Of a stretch of DNA of 64,000 bases, positions 62,422-64,000 are shown piece by piece. The translations under genes were made by a program, and so were the position numbers. Position 1 is the first letter of the stretch. Each line of letters opens with the position of its first letter. The notes beneath the pieces were generated by a model, which was not told where the DNA came from, searched no databases, and saw nothing but the letters and a program-made list of their open reading frames with translations. This DNA comes from Subtercola lobariae (lineage in GTDB: Bacteria; Actinomycetota; Actinomycetes; Actinomycetales; Microbacteriaceae): NCBI RefSeq assembly GCF_014640255.1, contig NZ_BMGP01000001.1, positions 372,001-436,000 on the forward strand, given 5' to 3'.

Positions 62422-62913
62422 TCAGTCGGCGAGTGGATGCCCGGAACGCAGCGCCCGCAGCGCGAGCGCCGTGGCGACCGCAGCCTGGGCCGCCTCGGCG
62501 CCTTTGTCTTCGCGTGAGTCGGGGAGTCCGGCGCGGTCGAGGCCCTGCGCTTCGTCGTCGAGGGTCAGAACGCCGAACCCGACCGGCTTTCCGGTCAGAA
62601 CGCTGACCTGAGTGAGGCCGCTGGTGGCGGCGTCTGAGACGTATTCGAAGTGCGGGGTACCGCCGCGAATGATGACGCCGAGCGCCACAACGGCGTCGGC
62701 GCCGGCTTCGAGGGCAGCGCGGCTGACCACGGGCAACTCGAAGCTGCCGGGAACGCGAATCTCGGTGACGTCGACGTGCGCCTCGGCCAGGGCGCGGCGG
62801 GCGCCGGCGAGGAGGCCGTTGGTGATCTCTTCGTGCCAGCGGCCGGCGACGATGGTGACGCTGAGCCCGCTGCCGTCGAGTGGGGTGGTGGTGGGTGTGC
62901 CGGCGCCGCTCAT
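62422..62913 (-). CDS. ribH: 6,7-dimethyl-8-ribityllumazine synthase
   Basis: Penultimate step of riboflavin synthesis. The 163-residue protein has [51 protein letters not shown] (with the catalytic His) and [17 protein letters not shown] 62913 has GAGAGG eight bases upstream; the long frame further upstream is not homologous. It follows ribBA on the same strand. Confidence 0.94.
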   Translation of the reverse strand: MSGAGTPTTTPLDGSGLSVTIVAGRWHEEITNGLLAGARRALAEAHVDVTEIRVPGSFELPVVSRAALEAGADAVVALGVIIRGGTPHFEYVSDAATSGLTQVSVLTGKPVGFGVLTLDDEAQGLDRAGLPDSREDKGAEAAQAAVATALALRALRSGHPLAD

Positions 62914-63098
62914 GCGATCTGCCTCTCGGTGTGGGTGGTGTGTGGTGCGGGATGATGCGGGATGCGGGGTGGTGCGCGCGCGTGGTGCTCTGGTGTCGGT
63001 GATGCGGTGATGCGGTGATGCGGTGATGCGGTGATGCGGTGAGGCTAGGTCGCGCCGGGCGGTCGCTGCGCTCGGGGCTCCCCCGGGCATCCATGGGG
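62914..63098. other. gap between ribBA and ribH with 8 bp repeats
   Basis: Five perfect copies of GGTGATGC lie at 62998-63037, followed by one variant (GGTGAGGC). Nothing else recognised. Confidence 0.7.
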
Positions 63099-64000
63099 CT
63101 AGCTGGCGCGCACCGGGAAGAGGTGGCCCATGCGGTCGCGTTTTGCGTCGAGGTAGGCCGCGTTCGCGGCGCCCTGGCCCACGATCAGCGGCTCGCGAGA
63201 GGCGATCGTGATTCCGTGCTGTTCGAGCTGATGCACCTTGTCGGGGTTGTTGGTGAGCAGACGCACCGATTCGATGTGCAGGTCGTCGAGAATGGCGGCC
63301 GCGGCGGTGTAGTCGCGCGAATCGACGGCCAGGCCGAGCGCGAGGTTCGCGTCGTAGGTGTCGAGCCCGTCTTCTTGCAATCGGTAGGCGCGGAGTTTGT
63401 TGATCAGGCCGATTCCGCGCCCCTCCTGCCCGCGCAGGTAAATGACGACACCGCCCTCGGCATCGATCAGGTCGAGCGCCGCGTGCAGCTGCGGGCCGCA
63501 CTCGCACTTCAGCGAGCCGAACGCTTCGCCGGTGAGGCACTCCGAGTGCACCCGCACGAGTGCGCCCTCGCGGGCCGGCTGGCCCGAGATGACGGCCAGG
63601 TGATCGGCGCCGGTGACGAGGTCGTGGTAGGCCCTGAACCGAAAGGCGCCGTGGATGGTCGGCACGACGGTCTCGACCTGAAACTGCACCCGGTCGCCGA
63701 TGCCGGGCGCGGTTGCGCCGCCCCAGGTGGCCGGGGCGGGGGCGGCTACGGTTGCGCGCGATGGAGCGCCTGCTCCGGCCGCGGCCACCTCCCGCTCCGC
63801 GGGCTCCGCGTGAGACTCAGAGGCCGCGGCGAAGGCCGGAGCGTCAGCGAGCGGCACTGCCCGCGCCGAAGCTGTGGCGGTGGGTGCGCCGGTGGCGCCG
63901 GGCGCAGCGGCGTCTGCCGCATCGAGCCACTCGATGAGGGCGGCGATCGTCGTCACCGCGAGACCGTCGCGCTCGCCGAGAGCGATGAGCCCGGGCATCC
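63099..64000 (-). CDS. ribBA: bifunctional DHBP synthase / GTP cyclohydrolase II, C-terminal part
   Basis: The frame runs off the window end, so the N-terminal DHBP synthase domain is mostly missing; its last piece ([20 protein letters not shown]) is visible. An Ala/Pro/Glu-rich linker of about 70 residues, then the GTP cyclohydrolase II domain follow: [20 protein letters not shown] (three zinc Cys), [28 protein letters not shown] and LLTNNPDKV. The long linker is unusual for RibBA. Confidence 0.93.
   Translation of the reverse strand, partial: MPGLIALGERDGLAVTTIAALIEWLDAADAAAPGATGAPTATASARAVPLADAPAFAAASESHAEPAEREVAAAGAGAPSRATVAAPAPATWGGATAPGIGDRVQFQVETVVPTIHGAFRFRAYHDLVTGADHLAVISGQPAREGALVRVHSECLTGEAFGSLKCECGPQLHAALDLIDAEGGVVIYLRGQEGRGIGLINKLRAYRLQEDGLDTYDANLALGLAVDSRDYTAAAAILDDLHIESVRLLTNNPDKVHQLEQHGITIASREPLIVGQGAANAAYLDAKRDRMGHLFPVRAS

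Noticed and set aside
62998-63045. origin-type iterons or binding-site array from GGTGATGC repeats
   Set aside because: Only five short perfect units, no AT-rich stretch and no replication gene nearby; more likely slippage.

Overview
This 64 kb window is chromosomal DNA of a high-GC Gram-positive actinobacterium, most probably of the family Microbacteriaceae. The evidence is: a fused RmlC-RmlD enzyme, malate:quinone oxidoreductase, a Tad-type pilus cluster (tadA, tadB/C, DUF4244 pilin, two TadE-like proteins) running into topA-tmk-holB, a 6C-type small RNA at the head of that cluster, a PonA-type PBP with PASTA domains, many GTG/TTG starts, and Tat signals of the SRRTLISGAAWSVPVIAIAV type. 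No rRNA, phage, transposase or CRISPR array was seen.

Region 1 (1 to about 16.3 kb) is visibly poorer in G+C than the rest: some 60-base lines are near 40-47% GC, against up to about 78% at 21 kb. It looks like a cell-surface polysaccharide locus: a DUF218 protein end, a Tat/lipobox FAD oxidoreductase, a minus-strand micro-operon (nucleotidyltransferase, PqqD-like protein, 33-residue membrane peptide), UDP-glucose dehydrogenase, malate:quinone oxidoreductase, the rmlA-rmlB-rmlCD operon for dTDP-L-rhamnose, a BNR_4-type secreted protein, and a secreted tandem Ig-like-repeat protein whose signal peptide is cut off by an in-frame stop codon.

Region 2 (15.7 to 23.2 kb) is an exported-protein locus. 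Two paralogous Tat-signal proteins share an upstream layout: a conserved 13-14 bp block, a 34 bp spacer, then an array of 15 bp repeats. Between and beside them lie an N-terminally truncated AraC regulator, a GT-C membrane glycosyltransferase, and an operon encoding an HprK-like kinase fused to a PqqD-like domain, signal peptidase I and a DUF1345 membrane protein. With the PqqD/nucleotidyltransferase operon of region 1, this is the best candidate for an uncharacterised system.

Region 3 (23.2 to 39.5 kb) is mixed: a PadR/monooxygenase divergent pair, a small secreted Cys protein, a membrane esterase, a copper locus (Met/His-rich membrane protein, YcnI, CopC), a radical SAM protein, thymidine kinase, tRNA-Pro(CGG), a metallophosphoesterase and PonA, a DUF4177-like/RidA pair and acetyl-CoA synthetase.

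Region 4 (39.6 to 64 kb) is core genome: 6C RNA, Tad pilus genes, topA-tmk-holB, a lipoprotein alpha/beta hydrolase, a TetR regulator, tRNA-Thr(CGT), a GntR/mannonate-dehydratase sugar-acid locus with a Gfo/Idh/MocA enzyme, a DacB-type carboxypeptidase, nicotinamidase, an aldehyde dehydrogenase, a SpoU rRNA methyltransferase, purU, folD, an ABC exporter, ribH and the end of ribBA (cut by the window edge).
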